Shown in pieces: positions 22,409 to 33,200 of a stretch of DNA of 64,000 nucleotides (within the stretch, counting starts at the first letter, position 1; each line of letters opens with the position of its first letter). A model generated the notes under the pieces. The model was not told where the DNA came from, did no database searches, and was given only the letters and a program-made list of their open reading frames with translations. The translations under genes and the position numbers were made by a program. Source of the DNA: Phil1 sp964487565 (lineage in GTDB: Bacteria; Bacillota; Clostridia; Christensenellales; CAG-138); contig CAZARN010000001.1 in assembly GCA_964487565.1 (NCBI GenBank), positions 182,350-246,349 of the forward strand. Reading direction: 5' to 3'.

Positions 22409-24947
22409 GTTTTTCACCCTTCCCGAACAAAAGCTCGGCGGTGATCCTGCGCACCTCGTTGGGATCGATCGGCTTTGCGACATGCGCATTCATCCCGACG
22501 GACCTTGCCCGCTCCACATCCTCCGAAAAGGCGTTTGCCGTCATGGCGACGATCGGTATCGCGGCGGCGTCGCTCCTGTTGCAGGCGCGGATCGCTTTTG
22601 TTGATTCGTATCCGTTCATCACGGGCATTTGGATATCCATATAAATGATGTTCATACCGCCCTCCGGACTGTCTTTGAACTTTAGCAGCGCTGCGGCCCC
22701 GTCCGATGCGGTATCAACCTCAAGCCCCCATTGCTCGAGGATCGTGCGGGCGATCTCGAGATTGATCTGATTGTCTTCTGCAACGAGGGCGTGAAGACCG
22801 TCAAATCTTGCGGTGCAGACCGTCTGATCCGATCCGGAAGGCTTTGCCGGTTCCGCTTCTGTATCGGCGGCGAAATAAAGCTCGATCGAAAACACGGAGC
22901 CTTCGCCGACCTTGCTCTCGACCGTGATCGTGCCGGCCTGAGCCTCCACCAGATTCTTGGTGATGGCAAGCCCGAGGCCGGAGCCTTCCGTCTGACGCAC
23001 GGTGTCAAGGTTGTCCCTTGTGAACGGAGAAAAAATGCTTTTGATATTTTCGGCGGATATTCCTATCCCGTTGTCCCGAACGGTAAAACGATAAGGGATC
23101 AGATTTTCTTTGATCGACGGCAGCTCCTCGACCGAAAAAACGACTTCGCCGTTTTCGGGCGTAAACTTCATGGCGTTGTTCAAAACGTTGATGAGAATTT
23201 GATTGAGGCGCATGGAATCGCCGATAATTGCCTTGTGAACGATCCCGTCCGTATGCAAAACGAGATTCTGTTTTTTTGCGTCGCAAAGCGGCTGAATGAT
23301 CTTGCACACCCCGTCGATCATCGCGTCCATACGGAACGGCTTGCTCATCAAAACCAGTTTGCCGCTTTCGATCCTTGAAAGGTCGAGCACATCGTTTATA
23401 AGACCGAGCAGATGCTCTGAGGATTGGGCGATCACGCCGATCTCGTCAAGCGCCTTTTCGGGATCCCCGATATCCTGTTTAAGGAAGCGCGACATGTTTA
23501 TAATGGCGTTGAGCGGCGTGCGAATATCGTGAGACACGCTTGAGAGAAACTGCGTTTTTGCCCGATTCGCACTGTTTGCCATCGAAAGGGCTTCCTGCAG
23601 GGCTTTCTCATGCTGATATTCCGGCGTCGCATCGCGAATGATGCCGATGTAATCCGACGCATCGTCAGCTATGGGGTATAAGCCAAGCCTGAGATAATGT
23701 TCGGCTTGACCGGACGAATAAGCCGGCAAATACCCGCTGGAGAAAGGCTTGCTACCGTCCCAATCCGACAAAGCGCCATTCACTTCGTCGATTGTCGGGT
23801 TTTCCTCATGGTCGAGGACAAAACCGGAGGATTTTCTGCGAAGCTTCAGATTTGCCGTACCGAGCACACGCTCCGTATTTGATGATATATATACGGGATC
23901 CGATTTGCTTGTATCGAACAGCATGAACGCATTGCTCGTTTGCGAGACCAGCAGATCGAAGAGGTGTTCCCTTGAACGGATGCTTGCATCATATCTGCGG
24001 GATCTGCGCTGATAAAGCAAAAAGAATACGATGAACAACAATATGATAAGCACAATAACGGCAGAGGACAGGATCAGAACGCGACCGGAAAAGATGTTGA
24101 GCGTTTGGTTCACAACGCTCTGCGGTACGATAGTGACCAGATACAGGTTCTGTTCCATAAAAGCGACAGGCGTGAATACAACGAATTCAGCGTCCGATCC
24201 CTTTTCCAGATAGAGAAACGCCGCTTCCGATCCCGAATCCATCACTTCCTGCAGGTCTGCCCACTGTCCGGACAGGCGATCGGTCGTACCTTGCTCGAAA
24301 AGCGACGTGATGTTATATACCGTTCTGACATTCTCTCCGCTTGACTGACATATGCGAACGCCGTTTTGACGGCAAAGATAAACACTCCCCAAGCCCCCGA
24401 ACGGTTTGAAATTCATGTTATCGATCAGGCTGTCCAGATTATGCACAACGGAAACCGCGACGACCTTCGAGCCCTGTATTTCAAGATCGGAATTTACGCT
24501 GCAGGAATATTCCGACTGCGACTTGACAAGGCGGAACGTGTCCCCGGCCTGAACGGTCTCATAGGCGAACTTTGATGCGTCTCCGTTGTTCTGCACCTCC
24601 ATCTCGGAATTGATGCAGATCCCGGAGGCCGTATAAACATAAACGTCATCCGCGCCCCAAAGCGTTCTGTGCTCCTGAACGTATGACATCAGCTCGTTTT
24701 CCGTTTTAAGGGAGCCGTTTTCGATTTCTTCACATATGTCCAGGGCAAGAAGCTTTTTCTGATTCAAAAGGGAAAGGATGTTTTCCTTCCCCTGAAGGTT
24801 GATCTCGATCATATGGGAAGCACCGCTCGCGGCCGTATCTCTTTGATATTGAAGGGTGAGATTATAAAAGAGCACAAAAACAACACACATACATAGCGCA
24901 AGCGAAGCTGACATTATTATTGTTGTTGTTTTCATTTCATGCTTCAT
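22401..24947 (-). CDS. Membrane hybrid histidine kinase with dCache-like sensor
   Basis: This 848-residue protein has a first membrane helix at ~9-30, an extracellular sensor of ~260 residues (double-Cache-like, with VYVYTASGICINSEME and SVVHNLDSLIDNM), a second helix at ~293-316 (LILSSAVIVLIILLFIVFFL), a PAS-like segment (~335-450), a HisKA domain with SVSHDIRTPLNAIINM, an HATPase (NVLNNAMKFT, RDNGIGIS, GSGLGLAITKNLVE) and a C-terminal receiver (LVAEDNQINLEIA, phosphoacceptor in IYMDIQMPVMNGY, lysine in HVAKPID). AGGAG lies seven bases before the ATG. The first lipoprotein gene overlaps its end, so ligand-loaded lipoprotein is a plausible input to the Cache sensor. No output domain is present; the receiver must pass phosphate on. 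Confidence 0.92.
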   Translation of the reverse strand: MKHEMKTTTIIMSASLALCMCVVFVLFYNLTLQYQRDTAASGASHMIEINLQGKENILSLLNQKKLLALDICEEIENGSLKTENELMSYVQEHRTLWGADDVYVYTASGICINSEMEVQNNGDASKFAYETVQAGDTFRLVKSQSEYSCSVNSDLEIQGSKVVAVSVVHNLDSLIDNMNFKPFGGLGSVYLCRQNGVRICQSSGENVRTVYNITSLFEQGTTDRLSGQWADLQEVMDSGSEAAFLYLEKGSDAEFVVFTPVAFMEQNLYLVTIVPQSVVNQTLNIFSGRVLILSSAVIVLIILLFIVFFLLYQRRSRRYDASIRSREHLFDLLVSQTSNAFMLFDTSKSDPVYISSNTERVLGTANLKLRRKSSGFVLDHEENPTIDEVNGALSDWDGSKPFSSGYLPAYSSGQAEHYLRLGLYPIADDASDYIGIIRDATPEYQHEKALQEALSMANSANRAKTQFLSSVSHDIRTPLNAIINMSRFLKQDIGDPEKALDEIGVIAQSSEHLLGLINDVLDLSRIESGKLVLMSKPFRMDAMIDGVCKIIQPLCDAKKQNLVLHTDGIVHKAIIGDSMRLNQILINVLNNAMKFTPENGEVVFSVEELPSIKENLIPYRFTVRDNGIGISAENIKSIFSPFTRDNLDTVRQTEGSGLGLAITKNLVEAQAGTITVESKVGEGSVFSIELYFAADTEAEPAKPSGSDQTVCTARFDGLHALVAEDNQINLEIARTILEQWGLEVDTASDGAAALLKFKDSPEGGMNIIYMDIQMPVMNGYESTKAIRACNRSDAAAIPIVAMTANAFSEDVERARSVGMNAHVAKPIDPNEVRRITAELLFGKGEKHE

Positions 24948-25126
24948 AGGTGATCTCCTGTCTTTATATACCAACGGATAATTGCATTCGGGAATATCCT
25001 GAAAAAATCAACTGCTGCCATTTTTAACTCAGCCTCATCGCAAAATATCGGCATAGCGTCTGCTTCACATTTGTCCGGCGCGCAAGCGCGGCGTATTGCA
25101 AAACACATGCGGCAAAGGCGCGCCCG

Positions 25127-28100
25127 TCATTGTTTCCTGACAAGCTCCGCCAACGCATCATACAACTTGCCGGGCTCGACCGGCTTCGTGACATAGCCGT
25201 TCATACCTGATTGCTTTGCCGCCTGCACACTTTCATCAAAAGCGTCCGCCGTCATTGCGATGATCGGCACGGTTTTGGCGTCCGGACGATCCAGCGCGCG
25301 GATATATTTTGTGGCCTGATAACCGTCCATGACCGGCATGCGAATATCCATGAGGATCGCGTCGTAATAATTAAACGCGGAAACTGAAAACCGCTTCGCG
25401 CCGAGTTCTCCGTTTTCCACGATATCGACGACAACGCCTTTTTGTTCGAGCAATGACTTCGCGATTTCCTGATTAAGGGGATGATCCTCGCAGAGCAGCA
25501 CATGCTTCCCGAAAAAGAAATTCGTGCCCGCCGGCTCCGCTTCAAGGCCTTCGCCGGAATGCGCCCCGTGTCCGGCGGCAACCGTGTCAAACTCAAGATC
25601 GATCAAAAACGTTGTCCCGTGACCGACTTCACTTTGCACGGAGATTGTTCCTCCCATAAGGTCGACGAGCTTCTTCACGATCGACAGCCCGAGCCCGCTG
25701 CCGCGGTGTTCGGAAACGTCATTTCGGCCTTCCTGAGAAAACGGTTCATATAGATGCTTCTGAAACTCGCTTGTCATACCTATCCCGGTGTCGGAAATCC
25801 GGTGTTCGATGGTCACGCGATTTTGTGAAAGCTTCTTGACGCAAAGGCTGTAAGAGATCGTACCGCCTTCAGGCGTGAACTTCACGGAATTTGAGAGCAG
25901 ATTGAACACGACCTGATTGACACAGTTTTTATCGCACAACGGGATCCTTGAAATATCTATATCTTCATACAGATCGAAGCTCTGGCTTTTTTCCTTACAC
26001 AACGGACGGATCACAGCATCAAGATAACTGTTGAATTCCTCGATGTTATAAGGCTCCGGATGAAGCTCCGTCTTTCCGCTTTCGACCTTTGACATATCGA
26101 GAATATTGTTGATAAGTCCAAGCAGAAATTTTGCGGACGTATTGATCTTGGACAGGCAGTCGGCGGTATACGGCGGATTCTCCTGCTCCTGCGCAAGATA
26201 CGCCATTCCTATGATACCGTTGAGCGGCGTCCTCATGTCATGGCTTATTCGGGATAAGAAATCCGTTTTTGCCGCGCTCGCATGATCCGCTTTTTCACGA
26301 AGCTGCTTTTCGACTTCAAGCTGCCGCGTGACTTTCGACTGAAGCTCCATCTGATCTGTCACGTCATTCAACGTGGCATAAAAGATACGTCCTCCGTCGG
26401 CTGAAACCCCCGTGCGGATACGCTCGACTATCCAGAAGCATACATTGTCTTTCCCGAACATGCGGTATGGCTTGAGCGCGAAAGAATCACTGTCATGGTT
26501 TTTGAGGAATGCGTTCATAACACGTTCTCTGTCGTCGGGATGAATGAACGACAGCGCGTTTGAAAATAGAGGTTCAAGAGGAGTCCCTTCAGCGTCTTCC
26601 CTGCGCTTTGGCATATCGGTCGAATCATATCCGAGCATCTGATAAACATAGGAATTGCAATATTCGACGGTAAGATGCTGCTTGTCTTCCATCTTCAGCA
26701 CGGCGACGCCGCCCATTAACGAATCCATGATCATGAGGTCATGTTCGGCCGCGTCCTGAATACGTTTAAGCTCTTGCTGCTGGCGCAAGACCGCTTCCGT
26801 TTCGTCGGATTCGATCACAAGAACGACGTCCGGATCGCTGTCAAGGCGGTAATGGAGGAACTTCCGATACATAATGTCGTGCTTGCGGCCGGGAAATGAC
26901 TCCTTGATCATGAATTCATAGCTTCCGCCGCCGAGATCAAGGGCCTTGCGCATGTACTCGGGAGAAAGGCGCGATTCATAATCCGCTTTCGCTTTGTCAT
27001 CCATGTGACGGACAGATTCCGCGCAGAAAGCCTGAAAGCTGCATTGCGCGCCGCGTTCCGGCAAAAGCGCGCGGTATTCTTCCGGGATCGATTCGCCCAG
27101 AAAGACAGCTTCAAAAATGCTTTCCTTCAAATGGATGAGGGCGACAAGGTCAAAACTGCGGTCGGTTATGATGCTGAAAATTTCATTCTGACGCACCTGC
27201 ATCGTTTGATTGAGCGAATAAGCCACGCCCTCCACTTCCTGCGTGTCCGGATTCTCGATCATTGTCAGTTGCGTCAGCACAAAATGGGTATTCCCGTCCG
27301 AACCGGCATAACGATAGCTCACCTGATGGTGAGTCGTGCCGTGACGGAAAAGCTCATGCAAATTCGACGAGCGAAAAGATTGAAATTGGCGCCGTTCCTC
27401 GGGATCGTGGATCCCTTTTGAAAGACGCTGGACAAGATTATCCCATGATCCGGATTTCTCTTCAATACCGAAAAAGGAATGCTCCTGCGCATCAGTAACG
27501 CAAGTGTTTTTTGTCAAATTGAAACGGAGTATACCGACAGCGTTCGGCACGGCGGTCATCATTTCATGCAATGAGCGTTCGTAATGCTCCTGCTTTTTCC
27601 TTTGATTGATATCGCGGGTCAGAGCGTTTGAAACGGAATAAGCCATTGTCAAAAGCGGCGCCGAAGAGTTCCCGATTATGGACGAATCGGGGTTGTCCAG
27701 ACCCAAAAATCCCGCAAGCGAACCTTCCGTATATAGAGGAGCCTCCATATAGCTGCGGATCCCCTGCCTGATCAATATACGGTATTCACCGGGATGGGAA
27801 TACCGGATACGCTCGATATCCGGTTCTATGATCGCTTCATTGCGAAGAAACGACGGTTTCCAGCGATCCATATAATGGATGTCCATGTTTTGAAGGAATT
27901 CGATCTCGGGCAATACCCCGGTATTGCACCATTCGAAGGTGTTGCTTGCGGACAGCCCGTCTTTGCTGATGCCGAAAATATAGGCGCGGTCGGCATGATA
28001 ATAGTTTCCTATGTTGGCAAGGACCTGATAGATTCGCTTATCGATATCGGTGTTGCCGTTGAGGATGCGGACACAGGCGGAGAGCATGCTCAGTTCGGTA

Positions 28101-28480
28101 AGCGCGTTTTTCAACTCGGTCTGACGCTCTTCGCGTCCCGATATGTCTATTGCCATCTCCATTCTCGCACGATGACCTTTATAGCGGATCTGCCGGTCCT
28201 GCAACTGATAATACGCGCCGATCCTGTCGTTATAATGATCCCAGGAACAGGTTTCTCCATCCCCGTTCAGGCAACTGTTTTTACAGAAGGGGCATATTTC
28301 ATTTCGCGCCTGAAGGACCTCAAAACACTTTTTGCCGCGATACTCTTCTCCGCAGCCGAGGACGGTCTTTCCCAATCGGTTGAGGAAAAGCAGTTCATAT
28401 GTATCCATATCGGCAATATAGATTATCTGGTCGATCTCATCCAACATTTCCGTGGATTGCGTATTTTCGGTTTTTTCCAT
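25127..28480 (-). CDS. Cytoplasmic hybrid histidine kinase (PAS-GAF-PAS, receiver)
   Basis: This 1117-residue protein has no membrane segments. The N-terminal PAS domain (~10-110) carries a Cys cluster (KKCFEVL, ICPFCKNSC, ETCSWD). A GAF domain follows (~130-290, HADRAYIFGISKDG, YMEAPLYTEGSLAGFLG), then two or three PAS-like segments (~300-720), HisKA (SRISHDMRTPLNGIIGMAYL), HATPase (NLLSNSVKFTPEGG, SDTGIGMT, GSGLGLSIVKKLVD) and a receiver (LLCEDHPLNQEIA, phosphoacceptor in AILMDIRMPVMDGY, GYVTKPVEP). GGAGGAAGC is the ribosome site. It shares the receiver style of its neighbours, so crosstalk through one phosphotransfer protein is plausible. Confidence 0.92.
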   Translation of the reverse strand: MEKTENTQSTEMLDEIDQIIYIADMDTYELLFLNRLGKTVLGCGEEYRGKKCFEVLQARNEICPFCKNSCLNGDGETCSWDHYNDRIGAYYQLQDRQIRYKGHRARMEMAIDISGREERQTELKNALTELSMLSACVRILNGNTDIDKRIYQVLANIGNYYHADRAYIFGISKDGLSASNTFEWCNTGVLPEIEFLQNMDIHYMDRWKPSFLRNEAIIEPDIERIRYSHPGEYRILIRQGIRSYMEAPLYTEGSLAGFLGLDNPDSSIIGNSSAPLLTMAYSVSNALTRDINQRKKQEHYERSLHEMMTAVPNAVGILRFNLTKNTCVTDAQEHSFFGIEEKSGSWDNLVQRLSKGIHDPEERRQFQSFRSSNLHELFRHGTTHHQVSYRYAGSDGNTHFVLTQLTMIENPDTQEVEGVAYSLNQTMQVRQNEIFSIITDRSFDLVALIHLKESIFEAVFLGESIPEEYRALLPERGAQCSFQAFCAESVRHMDDKAKADYESRLSPEYMRKALDLGGGSYEFMIKESFPGRKHDIMYRKFLHYRLDSDPDVVLVIESDETEAVLRQQQELKRIQDAAEHDLMIMDSLMGGVAVLKMEDKQHLTVEYCNSYVYQMLGYDSTDMPKRREDAEGTPLEPLFSNALSFIHPDDRERVMNAFLKNHDSDSFALKPYRMFGKDNVCFWIVERIRTGVSADGGRIFYATLNDVTDQMELQSKVTRQLEVEKQLREKADHASAAKTDFLSRISHDMRTPLNGIIGMAYLAQEQENPPYTADCLSKINTSAKFLLGLINNILDMSKVESGKTELHPEPYNIEEFNSYLDAVIRPLCKEKSQSFDLYEDIDISRIPLCDKNCVNQVVFNLLSNSVKFTPEGGTISYSLCVKKLSQNRVTIEHRISDTGIGMTSEFQKHLYEPFSQEGRNDVSEHRGSGLGLSIVKKLVDLMGGTISVQSEVGHGTTFLIDLEFDTVAAGHGAHSGEGLEAEPAGTNFFFGKHVLLCEDHPLNQEIAKSLLEQKGVVVDIVENGELGAKRFSVSAFNYYDAILMDIRMPVMDGYQATKYIRALDRPDAKTVPIIAMTADAFDESVQAAKQSGMNGYVTKPVEPGKLYDALAELVRKQ

Positions 28481-28610
28481 ATTAAGCTTCCTCCGCCGCA
28501 GCTCCTGTGCGCGATCTTACATCAACGGTTTCATAAATACTCCGGACAACAGGGCCGGCGCCGTTATATGACGGAGCGATACCGGCCGCGCTTTTTTCGC
28601 AACGCGATGA

Positions 28611-30026
28611 TCACTCTTTTTCGGGGCGCTCGGCGATCTCGTCAAAAGCGACAAATTTCGCCCGCCCTGTGGCTTTTGCATGGTACAGCGCCCTGTCGGC
28701 TTTTCGGTATATCTCCCTCAGGGATTCAGGTGCGCCGCGATATGTATAGCCGCCCATGCTGCCGGTTATATGTACCGTTTCTCCGCTTTCAAGAGGTATT
28801 TCCGCTTCTTTGATCTGTTTTACGACGCGCTTTGCATATTGCCGCATCACGTCGCCGTCGGCGCCCGGTATCACAGCCATGAATTCTTCACCGCCTATAC
28901 GGGCTGCTATGCCGTTATATTCATCGGCGTTATGCTGTAATATGGCGGCGGCTGTTTTAAGCGCTTCATCCCCCATGGGATGACCGTACCGGTCGTTGAA
29001 GTCCTTGAAATGATCGAGATCAAGCATGAGCAGCGAAAAGCAAAAACCGCTGTCATTCTCGAGCTTCTCCTGCACGCGGGTCTCAAGCGCAAGACGCGAG
29101 GAGATGTTCGTCAAAAAATCCGTCTCGCTAAGGCGGCGCAGCGCGTTGTTGCGCTGCTTGAGCGTCTTGTTGTTTTCACGCACCTGCTCCAACAGCGCGT
29201 TATAAGCCTGCGCAAGGCGGCGCGTTTCGAATAATCCGGAAGGGACAAGGTCGTGGTCATCTTTGTGTGCAGCGCTCGTCTCAATGGCTTTGCTGTAAAG
29301 GAGCAGGGGCTTGATCAATGCCTGATAGATCATGAACAGCAAAACCATAAGCCAGAAAAACATCAGCAGCTGACTGCCAAACTGCACAGCTCTCGCGGTG
29401 TTCAACGAGGCGGCCGCTTCATCGACGTTATTCGATATCTCAGCCTCCAGTTTGCTGTAAAACTCAGCGATGGAATCCGAAATATCCTTTTTCATATGCT
29501 GGTATTCCGCCCCGAAAAGGACGTCGTCCGCCTTTTTGAGCTTTTGCTGATCCGTAAGCGCCGCGTCTTCGGCGGACAGTACGACCGACGCCACTTCGTC
29601 TGGTACCGGAACGATGTGATCCGCCTCGTAGATCAGCCTGATCGCGTATAACTCATGCTGCATCAGTTCATCCGATATGATCTTCGCATTATCGGCCGGC
29701 TTGAGCGCTTCATCGCTCAAGCCGAGCTCATGCAGCTTGCTCAGCGCATCCTCGCGCGATTTGGATATGTTCTTTTCGTAGAGATAATCGGAGGCGAACG
29801 CAGGGTCGCTGCTGACGGCAAATCGCCATACCGAGTATGTCAGCGTATCCGATCCCTTCTGAAGCTGCGCGGCGTTCAGCAGCGCCGCCTGAGCTTTTTC
29901 GGCGGCCTCGCGTTCATTCCTGACGGCCGTATTGGTCGTTAATATCGAAACCAGCATAACGAGGATGATCAGCGTGGATACGGTGATCCATACCAACATC
30001 AGATGTTTCACTTTGATCATTTTCAT
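28611..30026 (-). CDS. Membrane diguanylate cyclase (GGDEF)
   Basis: This 471-residue protein has an N-terminal membrane helix (~8-30), an all-helical extracytoplasmic segment (~35-215, the four-helix-bundle type of sensor), a second membrane helix (~220-242), a HAMP-like/coiled-coil linker (~245-300) and a GGDEF domain (~305-465). The active-site signature is GGEEF in AARIGGEEFMAVIPG, with metal-binding Asp in LMLDLDHFKDFNDRYGH, so c-di-GMP synthesis is expected. The RxxD product-inhibition site normally five residues before the signature reads EYNG, so feedback inhibition is probably lost. It lies between two hybrid kinase genes in the same direction. Confidence 0.92.
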   Translation of the reverse strand: MKMIKVKHLMLVWITVSTLIILVMLVSILTTNTAVRNEREAAEKAQAALLNAAQLQKGSDTLTYSVWRFAVSSDPAFASDYLYEKNISKSREDALSKLHELGLSDEALKPADNAKIISDELMQHELYAIRLIYEADHIVPVPDEVASVVLSAEDAALTDQQKLKKADDVLFGAEYQHMKKDISDSIAEFYSKLEAEISNNVDEAAASLNTARAVQFGSQLLMFFWLMVLLFMIYQALIKPLLLYSKAIETSAAHKDDHDLVPSGLFETRRLAQAYNALLEQVRENNKTLKQRNNALRRLSETDFLTNISSRLALETRVQEKLENDSGFCFSLLMLDLDHFKDFNDRYGHPMGDEALKTAAAILQHNADEYNGIAARIGGEEFMAVIPGADGDVMRQYAKRVVKQIKEAEIPLESGETVHITGSMGGYTYRGAPESLREIYRKADRALYHAKATGRAKFVAFDEIAERPEKE

Positions 30027-30243
30027 GCGAAGCCCTCACAGTTCCCACGCTGTATTGCCGATCCCCGCAGCCGATATTAAGGTGCGTTGTTCGTCCCATA
30101 TCAGTCTCTGCGGTCAGAACCGGTCCGATTTGCCGGACGCGATCGCGGCGATCCTGTTCATGCCGTCCGTCGTCAGCGGCGTCCTTGCGGCCTCCATGCG
30201 ATCTGAATCTCAACGGCAGGGGGCATTTTCACGGCGAGATCCG

Positions 30244-33200
30244 TTATACGTTCCGCGTTGCGCAGCCGAGCGCATTGGCGAGCGTGTCATATAACAACGC
30301 CGGATCGATCGGCTTGGTCACATATGCGTCCATGCCCGTAAGCTTTGCTTCCCGGACGCTTTCTTCAAAAGCATCAGCCGTCATTGCAATGATCGGGATA
30401 CGGGCCGCATCGGCTCTCGGCAAGGCGCGGATGCGTTTCACGGCTTCATAGCCATCCATCACCGGCATGCGAATGTCCATCAGTATGGCGTTGTATCCGC
30501 CTATGTCCGACGCCATGAACTTTTCCAAACCGACTTTACCGTTTTCGGCGGTATCGACCTCTATGCCGCGGTCTTTAAGGAGCATGACCGCGATCTCGGT
30601 GTTCATTATGTTGTCCTCGCACAGCAGCACATGCCTGCCGGCAAGCGAGCGCATATAATCCTTGCCAGCTTTTATCTTCATAAGGTTTCTGTTTTCGGCA
30701 CTGACGGGTATATAAACCCGTATCCGCGTGCCTTTGTGGAGCCGGGTTTCCACGTCGATTCGTCCGTTCATCAGGTCCACATAGCGCTTTACGATAGAAA
30801 GCCCGAGCCCCGTGCCGAGCTGCTGAATGGAATCCGAGCGTTTTTCCTGTGAAAACGGCTCATACATATGCTTGACAAATTCCTCGCTCATACCGATGCC
30901 GTTGTCTTCAACCGTAATCAAATAACAGCCGCCCATCTTTTCCGTCGGGACGGTCCTGAGGCCGACAGATACCTTGCCGCCCTCGGGAGTATACTTGATG
31001 GCGTTGGAGATAAGGTTCATGGCGATCTTCTGAAGCTTGAGCTTGTCGCACCAGATCGGCGTATCCGCGTCGATCGAAAAATCGGTTTCAAACGACAGGT
31101 TCTTCAGTTCGGCAGAAGGCCTGAGCGCGGTCGTGACGACAGGTATAAGATCATTCGGCATGACCGCTTCGATCTCGACGCTTGCCTTCCCGCTTTCAAT
31201 GCGTGAAAGTTCCAGCGTGTCATTTATAAGGTCGAGCAACAATTTGCCCGAAACGTCGATCTTGCGGATATAATCCTGCTTTTTTTGCGGGTCGTTCTCC
31301 TTGAGCGCAAAGGCTGTGAAGCTCAACACGCCATTGAGCGGAGTGCGCAGATCGTGGCTCATGCCTGAAAGGAATGTTGATTTTGCCTCGTTTGCCGCAT
31401 CGGCTTCATTCTTCGCCGCTTCCAGCGCGGCTATCTGTTCCTGCTCCTTGCGGTACGCCTCTGTAACATCCTGCTGGATGCATAATATCTCTTTTTCATC
31501 ATCGTTGAGCCAGCTCAGCACGACCTGTTTTCTCAACATAGCGGCAGGGGCCGACCGGCTGATATATTCATATGTGACGATGTACTGCGTCTTTTCTTTC
31601 AACGCCTGCTCCAGCACGGCCGTTTCACCGGCCTGCAATAAGGCCTGACGCTTTTCGGGCGCGACGCAATTGTCGGCAAGTTTTTTTCTGATAACATCAT
31701 AGTCGACTATTTCCCCTGCGCGCACGTTCACATTCTGCCAGTTGGAAGTATGCATTTCAAATATATGCTCGGCAACATCAATAACGCCGATGAAATCGCA
31801 CCCTGTACTGGCAAGCCTGGATACGATCTCATGGTTTCTCTTTTGTTTTGTGATGTCCTTCGCGTATGTTATTGCCTCAATATCTCCGGTACTGGGGTTT
31901 TGCATCATTCGCAGCGTCGTGCAAACCCACAAAATGCCGCCGCATGATGTTCTGACGGGATAAGTGTGTTCGATCCGCTGCGTCCCTTCCTTGAAAAGCA
32001 TCGACAGATTTGAACACACGAAAGTTTTCAGGACATCATTTCTGATCGTATCATTTGGTATCGCCTCAGCTGCGGCGATAAAGTGCTCGTCCGCGGTTTT
32101 GCGTTCAAGCGATTTCTCAACATAGGGATACGGGCTGTATCCGTCGATATAGAGATTCTTGGAGATGTTCAATTGCGTGCTGCTGACGACGTCGGCCAGA
32201 TTTTCGGTCATCTGTGCGCGAAGCCTGTCATATTCCGCCCTGGCAAGCTTCTGCTGAGTGATGTTCTGACCGATGCCGTACGCCTTGGCGGGCTTTCCGT
32301 TTGCATCGAACAATGTTGTATAGATTATGCGCTCGCAGCGCGGTTCCGTTCCGGGTTTCAGTTTATACCACACCTCGCAGGAAGCGCGGGCCGCTCCGCT
32401 GTCGACCTGCCTGTACATCTCGAGAAACGTGTCGACGTAAGCATCGTCAATATATGGAATGAGGGCATAAGGGGCGTTTTCGGTTACTTTGGGCAGCCCG
32501 AATTTTCGATAGTCATACCGGGTGAATTCGTTTTCTGCCATCGTGATCCGATGATTTTCGATGTCGTACTCCCAGACGACCAGATTTGATTCTTCGACCG
32601 CCGCTTCATACATGCGCCTTGTTTCTTCCATGCGCTGTTCTGCGCTCTTGAGCTTGTCAAGATCCATAAACGTGGCATAGTAATACTGTGTTCCGTCGCT
32701 TATGTAAGCGCGTTTGAAGCGGTTGCCCACCCAATGAACATTACCGTCTTCGCCCGTAACGCGATAGGCGACGCTGTTATCGTCTTTATTGCCGTATTTC
32801 ACTGTTTCAAACGCTTTGATGAACATATCCTGGTCTTCGGCGAAAAGCCACTCGACAGGATCTTCACTGCGTTTCAACCAGTATTCCCGGCTTCCGTGGT
32901 GCAGCTCATAAAACCCCATGTTGGCATATTTCAGCCGTATTTCCCCGCATGACTCGGAAAAAACCGCTACGCCGCCCGGAATATTCCCGAGGATCTCATC
33001 GAGGTCGCTGCTGTAAGCTTCAAGTTTGCTGTTTTCGTTTATGTATTTGTCGACATTATAATAGGACGCAAAAAAGCGTTCCGTTTTGTCGTTCAGGGGC
33101 TTATGGGTCGCCCGGATGCCTATCCACAGATACGAACCGTCGTTGAGGACATTGCGGAAACGATATTCAAATATCCGGTTTTCCCGGATTGACGCCACGA

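Noticed and set aside
27794..28813. Plus-strand frame of 339 codons within the kinase region
   Set aside because: Antisense to the PAS/GAF kinase and the cyclase; no motifs, no ribosome site.
30027..30243. Short frame (MEAARTPLTTDGMNRIAAIA...) between kinase and cyclase genes
   Set aside because: Only 27 codons and no ribosome site; nothing known resembles it.
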